A stretch of DNA of 64,000 nt from Xanthomonas indica (lineage in GTDB: Bacteria; Pseudomonadota; Gammaproteobacteria; Xanthomonadales; Xanthomonadaceae), in NCBI RefSeq assembly GCF_040529045.1, contig NZ_CP131914.1, forward strand, positions 2,154,501-2,218,500, read 5' to 3'. Under the pieces are notes generated by a model. The model made no database searches. It had not been told where the DNA came from and saw only the letters and a list, made by a program, of their open reading frames with translations. Within the stretch, counting starts at the first letter, position 1, and every line of letters starts with the position of its first letter. The position numbers and the translations under genes are program-made. This document shows positions 16,219 through 30,285 of the stretch, in pieces.

Positions 16219-18093
16219 TCATCCCTTCTTGCTCGCCACCCAGCGCTCGATCTTTTCCTGCAGCACGTTCAGCGGCACCGAGCCGTCCTTCAGCACTTCG
16301 GCATGGAATTCGCGGATGTCGAACTTGTCGCCCAGTTGCGCGCGGGCGTAGTCGCGCAGCTGCATGATCTTCATCTCGCCGATCTTGTAGGACAGCGCCT
16401 GGCCGGGGATGGCCATGTAGCGCTCGGCTTCGGCCTCGGCATCGGTGCGGCTGGTGGCCGAGTTCTGCAGCATGTAGTCGATCACCTGCTCGCGGGTCCA
16501 GCCCTTGCTGTGCAGGCCGGTGTCCACCACCAGGCGGATCGCGCGCCACAGCTCGTTCTGCAGGTAGCCGAAGTAATTGTACGGGTCTTGGTACAGGCCC
16601 AGGTCCTTGCCCAGCGATTCGGCGTACAGGCCCCAGCCTTCGATGAAGGCGGTCTCGCCGCCGAAGCGGCGGAACTTCGGCAGGTTGGTCAGCTCCTGCT
16701 GCAGGCCGAGCTGGAAGTGGTGGCCGGGAATGGCCTCGTGCAGGTACAGGTCTTCCGCATCCCAGGTCTTGCGGCTGGGCAGGTCGTAGGTGTTGACGTA
16801 GAAGATGCCGGGGCGGCCGTCCTCGCTGGGGCGCATGTACGAGCCGCTGGCGGCCGACTGCGCGCGGTACGGTTCCACCGGGCGGATCTCGAACGCGGCC
16901 TTGGGCTTGAGCGAGAACATGCGCGGCACCGCCGCGTCGACCCGGCCTTCCAGGCCGCGGTAGTAGGTCAGCAGCTCGTCCTCGCTCTTGAAGGTGAAGC
17001 GCTTGTCGGTCTGCATGAACTTGAAGAACTTCTGCATCGAGCCGCGGAAGCGCACCTGCTTCATCACCGCCTGGATCTGGCCCTGGATGCGCGCCACCTC
17101 GTCCAGGCCGATCTGGTGGATCTGGGCCGGGGTCAGGTCGGTGGTGGTGCTCTGGCGCACGTTCCAGGCGTACCAGGCGTCGCCGCCGGGCAGGGCGCCG
17201 ACGCCGGCGGTGGTACGCGTGGCCGGCAGGTACTCGGTGGCGATGAAGCCGCGCAGCGAGCGGTAGGCGGGCATGATGCGGTACTCGATCATGCGCTTGT
17301 ACTCGGCGGTGATGCGCTGCTTCTCGGCCTCGGGGATGTCCGCCGGCAGGTTGCGCACCGGCCCCCAGAACAGGCTCTCCTCGGCGGTGGGCTTGATGAT
17401 CGCATCCAGCTGCGGCAGCACCTTCTCCATCAGCGCGCGCGGCTGCACCACGCCGGCCTTCATGCCTTCGCGCATGTTGGCGATGGCCTGGTCGAACAGC
17501 GCCGGGATGCCGAGCGCGCGCCGCGACCAGTTGTCGTAGTCCTTGACCGTGCGGAACGGCTGCGCGCCGGTGCCGGAGCCGAGCATCACCATGATGCTGC
17601 CGACGTTGTAGAACTGGTTCACCGGCTGCATCCAGCTCGGGTACTTCTCCGCCTCCAGCGCGTTGCGCGCGTCGCCGACGAAGATCTCGTAGCTGAGCAG
17701 GTCCTGCCCGGTCAGCCCGTCCTTGCCGATCGCCTCGGCCTTGCCCAGCCACTCCACGGTGAAGTCGTGCGACTGCTGGCGGAACGCGGCCGAGAGGAAG
17801 TTCGGCAGCTGGTCGTTGTAGCGGCTGTCGCCCTGGAAGGTGGCCTGCAGCGGGTTGAGCTTGAGCGAGGCCTCCCAGTAATCGTCGTACAACTTGTTCA
17901 GTTGCTGCGCCTTGGTCAGCACCACCGGGGCCGGTGCCGGCCGCGCCTTGCGCGCCTTGCTGGCCTTGGCGCGGGTCTGCGCGGTGGTCTGCTTGGTGGT
18001 CTTCTTCTTGGCCGCGTCCGCCGGGGCCGCCAGCGACAGACTCAGGGCGGTGGCGATGGCAAGGGACAGCAGGCGGGGAAAGCGGGGCGGCAT
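16219..18093 (-). CDS. DUF885 family protein (putative secreted metallopeptidase)
   Basis: A 624-residue exported protein. A signal peptide (ending near ADA-A, residue 28) is followed by an unusual Lys/Thr/Ala-rich stretch (29-55), then the DUF885 domain. HEAIPGHH (452-459) and the downstream EGWGLYAE (485-492) form an HExxxxHH-plus-Glu arrangement resembling gluzincin-like peptidases; DUF885 members are generally described as uncharacterised peptidases. Periplasmic or envelope location expected. Start ATG 18091-18093 gives a normal signal peptide. Catalytic activity is inferred from motifs only. Confidence 0.9.
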   Translation of the reverse strand: MPPRFPRLLSLAIATALSLSLAAPADAAKKKTTKQTTAQTRAKASKARKARPAPAPVVLTKAQQLNKLYDDYWEASLKLNPLQATFQGDSRYNDQLPNFLSAAFRQQSHDFTVEWLGKAEAIGKDGLTGQDLLSYEIFVGDARNALEAEKYPSWMQPVNQFYNVGSIMVMLGSGTGAQPFRTVKDYDNWSRRALGIPALFDQAIANMREGMKAGVVQPRALMEKVLPQLDAIIKPTAEESLFWGPVRNLPADIPEAEKQRITAEYKRMIEYRIMPAYRSLRGFIATEYLPATRTTAGVGALPGGDAWYAWNVRQSTTTDLTPAQIHQIGLDEVARIQGQIQAVMKQVRFRGSMQKFFKFMQTDKRFTFKSEDELLTYYRGLEGRVDAAVPRMFSLKPKAAFEIRPVEPYRAQSAASGSYMRPSEDGRPGIFYVNTYDLPSRKTWDAEDLYLHEAIPGHHFQLGLQQELTNLPKFRRFGGETAFIEGWGLYAESLGKDLGLYQDPYNYFGYLQNELWRAIRLVVDTGLHSKGWTREQVIDYMLQNSATSRTDAEAEAERYMAIPGQALSYKIGEMKIMQLRDYARAQLGDKFDIREFHAEVLKDGSVPLNVLQEKIERWVASKKG

Positions 18094-18293
18094 TGCGGGC
18101 TCCAACGACAAGCGAGCGGGGAGCTTGCCCGATCCGCACCGCGGAGGCCACCCGTGGCCGCTGCCCGCGGGCGCCTGCTGACCCTGCATTCGGTCCGCGC
18201 CTCGCCGTGGCGGGCCAGGCGGGGCCGACGTCTGCGGCGCTGCACGATGGCCGCGCGCGAGGGCGTGCGGGGCGCTCGCGCGTGTGCCGGCGT

Positions 18294-19067
18294 TCAGTCG
18301 GCAGCCGCTTCCTCGCGCAGCTGTTCGGCGCGCTCGGGGGTCAGGTAGTCGGTGATCAGCCGCCGCATCAGGTACAGCAACGGGATCAGCAGCACCGCCA
18401 GCAGCATCTTGCAGATGTAGTTCAGCGTGCTCACTGCCAGGAACAGCTGCATCGACCAGTGCTGCGGGCCGAGCACGAAGGCGATGTAGATCACCACGAA
18501 GCTGTCGATCAGCTGCGAGACCGCGGTGGAGCCGGTGGCGCGCAGCCACACGTGCTTCTCGCCGGTCACGCTGCGGATGCGGTGGAACACCGCCACGTCG
18601 ATCAACTGGCCGGCCATGAACGCGACCAGCGAGCCGGCGATGGTCCACATGCCCTGGCCGAACACCGCGGCAAACGCGGCCTGGTAGTCGGGCACGCCCT
18701 GGCTCTGCGCCGCGGTGACCCAGAACCCGGCCGGGGCCAGCGCGATCGCGGCGAAGGCGAACAGGAAGCCATAGCCGATCAGCGCCACCGCCAGCCAGGA
18801 GATGAAGCGCACGCCGCGGCGGCCGAAGAATTCGTTGATGGTGTCGGTGAGGATGAACACCAGCGGCCACAGCAGGGTGCCGGCGGTGAAGTTCATCGAG
18901 CCGGTCTGCCCGAACAGGTTCCAGTTCAGCGGGGCGATGCCCAGGGTGTCTTCCAGGGCGAAGATCTTGACCCCGATGAACTCGGCCAGCGCGGCATTGA
19001 CGCAGAAGAACGCCGCCAGGGCGATGAACAGACGGACCGCGCGATCGTCGAGCGTGCCGCGGCGCAT
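18294..19067 (-). CDS. yhhQ: Queuosine precursor transporter
   Basis: A 257-residue inner-membrane protein of the YhhQ/QPTR family, which imports preQ0/preQ1 for queuosine modification of tRNA. About six hydrophobic segments are visible; FIGVKIF, the TDTINEFFGRRGVR loop and the FVVIYIAF region match the family pattern. It starts (ATG 19065-19067) six bases after the DUF502 stop on the same strand, so the two are probably co-transcribed. No other queuosine gene is in view. Confidence 0.9.
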   Translation of the reverse strand: MRRGTLDDRAVRLFIALAAFFCVNAALAEFIGVKIFALEDTLGIAPLNWNLFGQTGSMNFTAGTLLWPLVFILTDTINEFFGRRGVRFISWLAVALIGYGFLFAFAAIALAPAGFWVTAAQSQGVPDYQAAFAAVFGQGMWTIAGSLVAFMAGQLIDVAVFHRIRSVTGEKHVWLRATGSTAVSQLIDSFVVIYIAFVLGPQHWSMQLFLAVSTLNYICKMLLAVLLIPLLYLMRRLITDYLTPERAEQLREEAAAD

Positions 19068-19072
19068 CGGCG

Positions 19073-19750
19073 TCAGCGGTCCACGGTCCGGGTGAACGGC
19101 ACGCTCTCCGGCGCCACCGCGCCGCCGGAGATGATGAAGCTCATCGCCTGGTCCACGCTCCAGTCGGTGGGCGTGAGCAGCTCCACCGGCACGATCTCCA
19201 GGTAGCCGGAGGTCGGGTTGGGCGTGGTCGGCACGTACACCGCGGCCAGTTCGCGGCCGGTGCCGTGTTCCTTGATCACCCGCGTCACCAGACCCACCGA
19301 CTTCATGTCCCGGTGCGGGAAGTCGATCAGCACCACGCGCTGGGTGCTGCCGGGCTGGGTCTGCAGGATGTCCACCAGCTTGCGCACGCTGTCGTAGACC
19401 ACGCTGGCCAGCGGGATGCGGCGCATCACCGCCTCGAACCAGCGCAGCAGGCGCTGGCCGATCATGCGCCTGCTGAGGATGCCGACCAGCAGGATCACCG
19501 CCAGGGTGGCGATCAGGGCGATGGTGTTCTGCACCCATTGCGCGGTGGCCCAGCCCAGCTCGCGCGGGAACGAGGCGGCGATGCGCACCGACAGCGGCAC
19601 CACCCAGGGGCTGCTGATCCCCGAGAGCAGCACGAACACGAACTTGACCACGACCCAGGTCAGCCAGATCGGCAACAGGGTCAGCAGGCCGGTGAAGAAC
19701 AGCCGTTGCAGGGACGGGCGCGGAGCGGGGGCGGCGAGATCGGGCGACAT
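19073..19750 (-). CDS. DUF502 family membrane protein
   Basis: A 225-residue protein with two N-terminal membrane helices (LFFTGLLTLLPIWLTWVVV and the segment around IALIATLAVILLVG) and a soluble C-terminal domain holding VPTTPNPTSGYLEIVP, a hallmark of DUF502. The family is widespread in bacteria and plants, and its role is not settled. It precedes the queuosine transporter gene, probably in one transcript. Start ATG 19748-19750. Confidence 0.9.
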   Translation of the reverse strand: MSPDLAAPAPRPSLQRLFFTGLLTLLPIWLTWVVVKFVFVLLSGISSPWVVPLSVRIAASFPRELGWATAQWVQNTIALIATLAVILLVGILSRRMIGQRLLRWFEAVMRRIPLASVVYDSVRKLVDILQTQPGSTQRVVLIDFPHRDMKSVGLVTRVIKEHGTGRELAAVYVPTTPNPTSGYLEIVPVELLTPTDWSVDQAMSFIISGGAVAPESVPFTRTVDR

Positions 19751-19958
19751 CCGCGTAGTGTAGCGGCGCGTGATGGCCGTTGGTGCGGCGCCGCATGGTC
19801 TCGCGGCACGGTGTGCAGCTGCGATTGGGCTGGGGCGTGCACAGGCGGCCCGCGTCGCAACGCCGCGCACGCCGACGGCGCGATCGCGTTCGCATGCGGG
19901 GTGTGTCCGCCTGCGCAGCTGCAGCGTCGGCCTTGGCGAACCCCCGGGCCGCGGCGCG

Positions 19959-20408
19959 CTAGCGCGGCGGCTTGCGCTTGACGTACACCTGCTTGCGCAC
20001 CCGCGCCACCACCTCGCCCTGCGCGTCGACGACGTCGGTCTCGAACCAGCGCAGGTGCTTGTCGCCGCTGGCGGTGGCCGCGCGCAGCTCGTCCAACAGG
20101 GCCTGGTCCAGGTCGAATTGCGCGCTGACCGTGCCGCGGCCCGGGCGCACGAACTCGATGCTGCCGGCCTTGTCCCAGACGTAGTAGTCGCGTCCCAGGT
20201 TCTGCATGGTCAGCAGCATCCAGAACGGGTCGGTCATGGCGAACAGGCTGCCGCCGAAATGCGTCCCGACGTAGTTGCGGTTCCAGGGGCGCATGCGTAG
20301 TTCGACCCGCGCATGGCGGTAGTCGGCGCTCAGCGCGGTCACATGGATGCCGGCGAACAGGAACGGCGGCCACAGGTTCAGGCCCAGGCGGAACAGCGAT
20401 GGCTTCAT
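19959..20408 (-). CDS. DUF4442 hotdog-fold thioesterase-like protein
   Basis: A 149-residue single hotdog domain of the DUF4442 group (PaaI-related). NYVGTHFGGSLFAMTDPF carries the HFGG loop and the central-helix Asp typical of thioesterases in this group. The substrate would be an acyl-CoA or acyl-ACP, unspecified. Its ATG (20406-20408) overlaps the stop of the diguanylate cyclase gene by ATGA, so it is the third gene of a coupled minus-strand unit. A functional link between it and cyclic-di-GMP signalling is not obvious. Confidence 0.87.
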   Translation of the reverse strand: MKPSLFRLGLNLWPPFLFAGIHVTALSADYRHARVELRMRPWNRNYVGTHFGGSLFAMTDPFWMLLTMQNLGRDYYVWDKAGSIEFVRPGRGTVSAQFDLDQALLDELRAATASGDKHLRWFETDVVDAQGEVVARVRKQVYVKRKPPR

Positions 20409-22087
20409 GGCGCGGCAGTGGGTGGATCGGAGCGCGGCAGGGTACCAGACGCATGCGTATGGTGCTCTGGCGGCGCGTCGCTGAGCGCGTAGCCGTCGCG
20501 TCCGCCGCGCTTGACCCGGTACAGCGCGGCGTCGGCAGATTCGAAAAAGGCGCGCTCGGACGTGAGCGCTGTCGCCGTGGCGCTGTGCACGCCCAGGCTG
20601 GCGGTGATGGCGACGCTGCCGTTCGGCGCGCGCAGCGACAGCCCGCGGATCTCCTCGACCAGCGCCGCGGCGATGCGGCCGGCATCGGTGGCGTCGGTGG
20701 CGGGCAGGATCATGGCGAACTCGTCGCCGCCGAAGCGCGCGGCGACCTCGCGCGGATGTCGCGCATGCCGTGCCACCGCGGCGGCCACCAGCTTCAGTGC
20801 GCGGTCGCCGGTGCGATGGCCCAGGGTGTCGTTGTAGCGCTTGAAATGATCCACATCGACGATGATCAGCGTCAGCGGCCGGCCACTGCGCCGCGCCTCG
20901 TCCAGGGCCTGGGCGAAGGCCTGTTCGAAGCCGTGACGGTTGACCAGCCCGGTCAGGGCGTCGCGACGCGCCTGGCGGCGCCAGCGTGCCGCGTGCAGGC
21001 ACAACTGGCCGGCGGCGACGACGGCCAGGGCGAGCAGGGCCGCCCCCGGCGCGAACCAGCGGTGGCTGACCAGCAGCCACAGCAGGCTGCCGCCGGCGAT
21101 CACCGCCATGCTCGCCAGCGGTGCCAGCCAGCGCCGTCTCCGCCAGCCGGCGCAGTGCGTTCCCAGGCAGGCCAGCAGCACCAGCAGCGCGGACCCGGCC
21201 ACCTGGGCCGTGCGCGACGACGGCAGGATCGGGTCGCCGCGCAACAGCATCGCCGCGATGTTGGCCTGGTACTCGGGCGCGCTCATCCAGCGCGCATCGG
21301 ACATCGGCGTCATCACCCGCTGCCCCAGGCCGGTGGCGGTGACGCCGACGATCGCCAGGCGTGCGCGCAGGGACTGCGGCGGGATCCGGCCCTGCGCGAC
21401 GTCGACGTAGGACACCTGCGCGAACGGTGCCGACGGCGCGGCGAAATGCAGGCCGACGTAGTCGGCGCGATGCCAGGCATAGGGGGCGTTGGGGGTGGCC
21501 GGCGCCGGCGGCAGCGCGCGGCCGGTGAGGGCCGCGGCCAGCGCCGGCCAGTGCGCGCTGCCGAGCCCGGCGCGCAGGTAGACGCCGCGCGCGATGCCGT
21601 CGGCATCGACGGCGAGATCGGTGTGCGCCAGCGCCGCCGCGGCGCTGGCGATGGCTGGGATCGGCAGCAGTTCCTGCGGCATGTCGGCATCGCTGACGCT
21701 GCCGATCACCGGCAGCACGGTGCGGCCATTGCGCCGCAGCGCCGCAGCCAGGCGTGCGTCGTCGTCCGGGTGTTGCTGGTCGGGTTCGCTGAACAGCAGG
21801 TCCAGCGCCACCCGCTCGGTGCCCGCTGCGGTGAGCCGGTCGAGCAGGCGCGCGTGCAGGTCGCGTCGCCATGGCCACTGGCCCAGTGCCTGCAGGCTGC
21901 GGTCGTCGATGGCGATCAGCAGCAGGCGCGGATCGGCCGGGCGCGGCGCCTGCGCGATCGCCGCGTCGTACAGCGCGTTGTCCAGCCGCCCGGTGACATC
22001 GCCCAGGCTCAGGGCCGCGGCCAGTGCGGCTGCGGCGAGCGCCGCCAGCACGCGCCGCAGCAGCGCGGCGCTCACAACGCCAGCCAT
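20405..22087 (-). CDS. CHASE2-domain diguanylate cyclase (GGDEF)
   Basis: A 560-residue inner-membrane enzyme making cyclic-di-GMP from GTP. One N-terminal helix, a periplasmic CHASE2 sensor (about 30-290, with LLLIAIDDRSL and VALDLLFSEPD), three helices (about 295-365), then a GGDEF domain with intact RFGGDEF (451-457). The inhibitory RxxD site five residues upstream is replaced by HPRE, so product inhibition at the I-site is unlikely. ATG 22085-22087 is used; GTG 22073-22075, overlapping the upstream stop as GTGA, is equally plausible. Upstream it is paired with a LysM-FecR protein, suggesting a shared envelope signal. Confidence 0.93.
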   Translation of the reverse strand: MAGVVSAALLRRVLAALAAAALAAALSLGDVTGRLDNALYDAAIAQAPRPADPRLLLIAIDDRSLQALGQWPWRRDLHARLLDRLTAAGTERVALDLLFSEPDQQHPDDDARLAAALRRNGRTVLPVIGSVSDADMPQELLPIPAIASAAAALAHTDLAVDADGIARGVYLRAGLGSAHWPALAAALTGRALPPAPATPNAPYAWHRADYVGLHFAAPSAPFAQVSYVDVAQGRIPPQSLRARLAIVGVTATGLGQRVMTPMSDARWMSAPEYQANIAAMLLRGDPILPSSRTAQVAGSALLVLLACLGTHCAGWRRRRWLAPLASMAVIAGGSLLWLLVSHRWFAPGAALLALAVVAAGQLCLHAARWRRQARRDALTGLVNRHGFEQAFAQALDEARRSGRPLTLIIVDVDHFKRYNDTLGHRTGDRALKLVAAAVARHARHPREVAARFGGDEFAMILPATDATDAGRIAAALVEEIRGLSLRAPNGSVAITASLGVHSATATALTSERAFFESADAALYRVKRGGRDGYALSDAPPEHHTHASGTLPRSDPPTAAP

Positions 22088-23694
22088 AGCAGCAGCGCGC
22101 CGCCGGCCGTGCCGAGCTTGCAGTAGCGGCAGGGCAGGTCCAGCGTCTGCGGCGTCGAGAACGGCGCGGCCTCGCCCTCCGCGTCCAGGGTCTGGATGCG
22201 GACGTACCAGGTGCCGCGCCGCGGCCGCGGCAGCGCGACCTGCGGCTGCGTCACGGTGCGTTCGAGCAGGCCGCGGCGGAACCCGGGATCGCGCGCCAAC
22301 TGGACCCGGTAATGGCGCGCGTCCGGGTCGGGCTGCCAGCGCAGGGTCAGCGTGCCGCGCTCGGCCTGCGCCGGCGCCAGGCCGGGATCGACCGGCGTAT
22401 CGCTGAGATGCAGCGTCAGCGCCTGCCCGAACGGACCTTGCCGGCCTTGCGCATCGCGCGAGGCCAGGCGCCAGAAGTAGGTGCCGGGCGGCAGGGGCTG
22501 CGGCGCGCGCAGATGGGTCGCGTCGGTCTCCTGCTCCAGCAGCAGGTCGTGGAACTGCGCATCGCGCGCCAGCTGCAGCACGCTGCTGGTCGCCTCCGGG
22601 TTGCGGGTCCAGGCGAAACGCGGCCGCGCGATGCGCAGTCGCTGCTGCTGCAGCGGTTGCACGGTCAGCGGCGGCAGCGGCGTGGCCGAGACCAGCAGCG
22701 GCTGCTCGGCGTCCCGGCCTTCCACGCCGGTGGCGGTGACGCCGCGCAGCAACAGCCGCAGATCCCCGGGGGGCAAGTCGTCCAGCACCAGCTCGCTGGC
22801 CTCGGTCTCGCGGGCGTAGCGCAGGATTTCGCGCTGCTGCGCATCCAGTGCCTCGAGACGGTAGCGGCTGGCGCCGGCCAGCGGCGTCCACGCCAGCAGG
22901 TAGGGCGGGTGTTGCAGGCGGCTGCGCGCCAGGTCCAGGACCGGTGCCGGCAGCAGCGGTTCCGGCAGCGGCGCCGCCCCCGCGCCGACCCGCGCCGCCT
23001 CGCCCGGCTGCAGCAGGCGCTGGCCGCCGCCGCCGGCCACCCGCACCGCGCCCTGCAGCACCTCGGTGGCGGCGAGCTGGTGGCCGTCGCCGGCGCCGAC
23101 GCGGAAGCGGGTGCCGCGCACGCTGCTGGTGCTGCTCGGGGTCTGGATGATGTAGCGCGAGGCGGGGCCGTTGGCGGGGATGACATCGTTGCTGGTGCGG
23201 CCTTTCTCCAGCCGTACCCGCGTGTCGACCATGCCGGTGGCACCGTAGCGGATCAATTGGTCGAAGCGGATCAGGCTGTTCTCGCGCACCTGCATGCGCG
23301 AGCCGTCGGCGAACTGCACGGTGGCACTGGCGTCGGCGCCGGTCTGCAGCGCGCTGCCGATCGGCAGCGGCATGCCTTCCTGCGCCGACAGCGTCGCGCG
23401 GTCGGCGGTCTGCACGCTGATCTGGCCACGCAGCGCGACCAACCGCGCCGGCGCCGGCTGCACCCGCAGCCAGGCGATCGGGAAGCGCAGCCGCGCCCCC
23501 GGCGCCAACCGGTACGGATCGGCCACCTGGTTGTGCTGGCCTAGCAGCATCCAGTCCACGTCCGGGCGCAGATAGCGCCGGCCCAGGTCCCACAGCGTGT
23601 CGCCGGGGCGCACCCGGTAGTGCCAGTCCTGCGCCATCGCGGCAGGAGCGAGCAGCAGGCCGATCCAGCACAGCAGGCCGACAAGCCGGCGCAT
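22072..23694 (-). CDS. LysM-FecR domain envelope protein with fibronectin-like repeats
   Basis: A 540-residue exported protein. A signal peptide (MRRLVGLLCWIGLLLAPAAMA) leads into a LysM domain (about 25-75, HYRVRPGDTLWDLGRRYL) likely to bind peptidoglycan. A FecR domain (about 95-190) contains SVRGTRFRV. The rest holds repeated beta-sandwich segments (YLLAWTPLAGASRYRLE, HYRVQLARDPGFR) and ends in a hydrophobic, cysteine-containing tail. ATG 23692-23694 fits the signal peptide best; ATG 23725-23727 and GTG 23749-23751 are in-frame alternatives. No sigma/FecA partner is near; instead the diguanylate cyclase follows directly. Confidence 0.87.
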   Translation of the reverse strand: MRRLVGLLCWIGLLLAPAAMAQDWHYRVRPGDTLWDLGRRYLRPDVDWMLLGQHNQVADPYRLAPGARLRFPIAWLRVQPAPARLVALRGQISVQTADRATLSAQEGMPLPIGSALQTGADASATVQFADGSRMQVRENSLIRFDQLIRYGATGMVDTRVRLEKGRTSNDVIPANGPASRYIIQTPSSTSSVRGTRFRVGAGDGHQLAATEVLQGAVRVAGGGGQRLLQPGEAARVGAGAAPLPEPLLPAPVLDLARSRLQHPPYLLAWTPLAGASRYRLEALDAQQREILRYARETEASELVLDDLPPGDLRLLLRGVTATGVEGRDAEQPLLVSATPLPPLTVQPLQQQRLRIARPRFAWTRNPEATSSVLQLARDAQFHDLLLEQETDATHLRAPQPLPPGTYFWRLASRDAQGRQGPFGQALTLHLSDTPVDPGLAPAQAERGTLTLRWQPDPDARHYRVQLARDPGFRRGLLERTVTQPQVALPRPRRGTWYVRIQTLDAEGEAAPFSTPQTLDLPCRYCKLGTAGGALLLWLAL

Positions 23695-23832
23695 GCTTGC
23701 CCGGGAGCGAAGGGTGGGCAGAGGCATGCGGCGGTCGTACTGCTGAGTCACATCATCTGTCCGGCAAAAGACCGGGGCGCTGCTGCCGGCGGGGCGCCAG
23801 GCACCATTCGTCCCTGATCACGGCATCCATGA

Positions 23833-28410
<4,578 letters not shown>

Positions 28411-28534
28411 GCCGGCGCGCCGCATCGGCCGCGCCGCGGCCGCGCGGCGCGGCAGGTCTCAACCCGCGTTCACGCGGCGTACGGCAGGCTAGCCGCCTGT
28501 TGCCGCACCCAGCCGGCTCCTCCAGACTGTGTCC

Positions 28535-29149
28535 ATGACCCGACTCCTGCTCGCTCTCGTCTTCGCGGCGTCCCTGACCGCCTGCGGTTTCCACCTGCGC
28601 AACAAACTGACCCTGCCGGCCGACACGCCGTCGGTGAAGGTGGTGTCCTCGGCGCCGTACAGCGAGCTGGCCAAGCTGCTCGAGCGCGGCCTGCGCGCCG
28701 CCGGCGCGCAGATCGCGCCCAAGGACGTCAACACCGGCGTGGCCCGCCTGGAAGTGCTGTCCGAGCGCTGGGGCGACCTGCCGATCGCGCTCGACGCCGA
28801 GGGCCGCGCCCAGGAATACAGCCTGCGCTACGCGGCGATCTTCGTGTTCCGCCGCGCCGACGGCAGCGTGCTGGTGCCGCAGCAGGTGATCGAGCTGTCG
28901 CGCGACTACGTGTCGCCGCCGACCGACGCCACCGGCACCTCCACCGAGCGCGAGATCCTGGCCGACGAACTGCGCCGGGAGATGTCGGCCTCGATGCTGC
29001 GCCGGATCGATAGCGTGGTGCGCGCCCAGGTGCGCGACGGCAAGGACGTCAACGCCGCGCCGCCGTCGACCGACGGCACGCCGGTGCAGGGCAAGCCGGC
29101 CGACGCCACGCCGGCCGACGGCAAGCCGGCGACCACGCCGCAGCCTTGA
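28535..29149 (+). CDS. lptE: LPS-assembly lipoprotein LptE
   Basis: A 204-residue outer-membrane lipoprotein. The signal peptide ends in LTACGFHLR, a lipobox with the acylated Cys followed by GFHLR, which is diagnostic for LptE. It plugs LptD and helps insert lipopolysaccharide at the cell surface. The last 35 residues are a low-complexity Asp/Pro/Ala/Lys tail (repeated PADGKPA-like units) beyond the usual fold. Start ATG 28535, with an in-frame GTG two codons earlier. The order leuS-lptE-holA-nadD is the conserved gammaproteobacterial arrangement. Confidence 0.95.
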   Translation: MTRLLLALVFAASLTACGFHLRNKLTLPADTPSVKVVSSAPYSELAKLLERGLRAAGAQIAPKDVNTGVARLEVLSERWGDLPIALDAEGRAQEYSLRYAAIFVFRRADGSVLVPQQVIELSRDYVSPPTDATGTSTEREILADELRREMSASMLRRIDSVVRAQVRDGKDVNAAPPSTDGTPVQGKPADATPADGKPATTPQP

Positions 29150-29250
29150 GCCTCGCCCTGCTGCCTTCGCCGCCGCGCGCGGCGGCCACGCGGTTCGCCG
29201 CAGGCGCGCGGCGTTCGCCGCATTCGCCTGCAGCGGCGTAGGCTGTCGCC

Positions 29251-30285
29251 ATGGAACTGCGCCCCGAACAACTCACCACCCAGCCGGCCTCGCAGTCGCT
29301 GCAGCCGGTCTACCTGATCGCCGGCCCGGAAACCCTGCGCGTGCTCGAGGCCGCCGACGCGGTGCGCGCCCGCGCGCGCGCCGCCGGCATCAGCGAGCGC
29401 GAGGTGTTCGACGCCGACGGCCGCGACTTCGACTGGGGTCAGCTGTATTCCAGCTTCAACGCGCCCAGCCTGTTCAGCGCGCAACGGCTGATCGAGCTGC
29501 GCCTGCCCAGCGGCAAGCCCGGCAAGGAGGGCGGTGAGGTCATCAGCGCGTTCTGCGCCGACCCGCCGCCGGACGTGGTGCTGCTGATCACCTGCAACGA
29601 GTGGAGCAAGGCGCACCAGGGCAAATGGGCAGACGCGGTCGGCCGCATCGGCACCATCGCCGTGGCCTGGGCGATCAAGCCGCACGAACTGGGCGACTGG
29701 ATCGAGCGACGCCTGCGCAGCAAGGGCCTGCGCGCCGACGCCGGCGCGGTGCAGCGCCTGGCCGAACGGGTGGAAGGCAACCTGCTGGCGGCGGCGCAGG
29801 AGATCGACAAGCTCGCCCTGCTGGCCGATGGCCAGGGGCTGGACGTGGCGGCGATGGAGTCGCTGGTCGCCGATGCCGCGCGCTACGACGTGTTCCGCCT
29901 GGCCGAGGCCACGCTCGGCGGACAGGCGCCGGCGGTGCGGCGCATGCTCGCCGGCCTGCGCGCCGAGGGCGAGGCGGTGGCCGCCTTGCTGCCGATCCTG
30001 ATCAAGGAACTGCTGCGCACCGCGGCGCTGGCCAAGGTGCAGGCGGCCGGCGGCAACCTGGCCGCAGAGATGAAGGGGCAGGGCATCTGGGAGTCGCGGC
30101 AGGCGCCGTTCAAGCGCGCCCTGCAGCGGCATGCCGAACCGCGCCGCTGGGAGCGTTTCGCCGCCGAGGCCGGCCGCATCGACCGCATCGCCAAGGGCCG
30201 CGCCGATGGCGACGCCTGGATCGCGCTGGAGCGCCTGCTGCTGGCGATCGCCGAGGCGCGGGCGGTGCGGTTGTTGGTGGTATGA
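29251..30285 (+). CDS. holA: DNA polymerase III subunit delta
   Basis: A 344-residue clamp-loader subunit that opens the beta clamp. It is recognised by [19 protein letters not shown] near the N-terminus, [18 protein letters not shown] (the clamp-contact region), and [16 protein letters not shown]. Length and order are normal for the family. ATG 29251. The stop overlaps the ATG of the long nadD reading frame (30282-30284) by ATGA. Start of a block shared with nadD, rsfS and rlmH. Confidence 0.95.
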   Translation: MELRPEQLTTQPASQSLQPVYLIAGPETLRVLEAADAVRARARAAGISEREVFDADGRDFDWGQLYSSFNAPSLFSAQRLIELRLPSGKPGKEGGEVISAFCADPPPDVVLLITCNEWSKAHQGKWADAVGRIGTIAVAWAIKPHELGDWIERRLRSKGLRADAGAVQRLAERVEGNLLAAAQEIDKLALLADGQGLDVAAMESLVADAARYDVFRLAEATLGGQAPAVRRMLAGLRAEGEAVAALLPILIKELLRTAALAKVQAAGGNLAAEMKGQGIWESRQAPFKRALQRHAEPRRWERFAAEAGRIDRIAKGRADGDAWIALERLLLAIAEARAVRLLVV

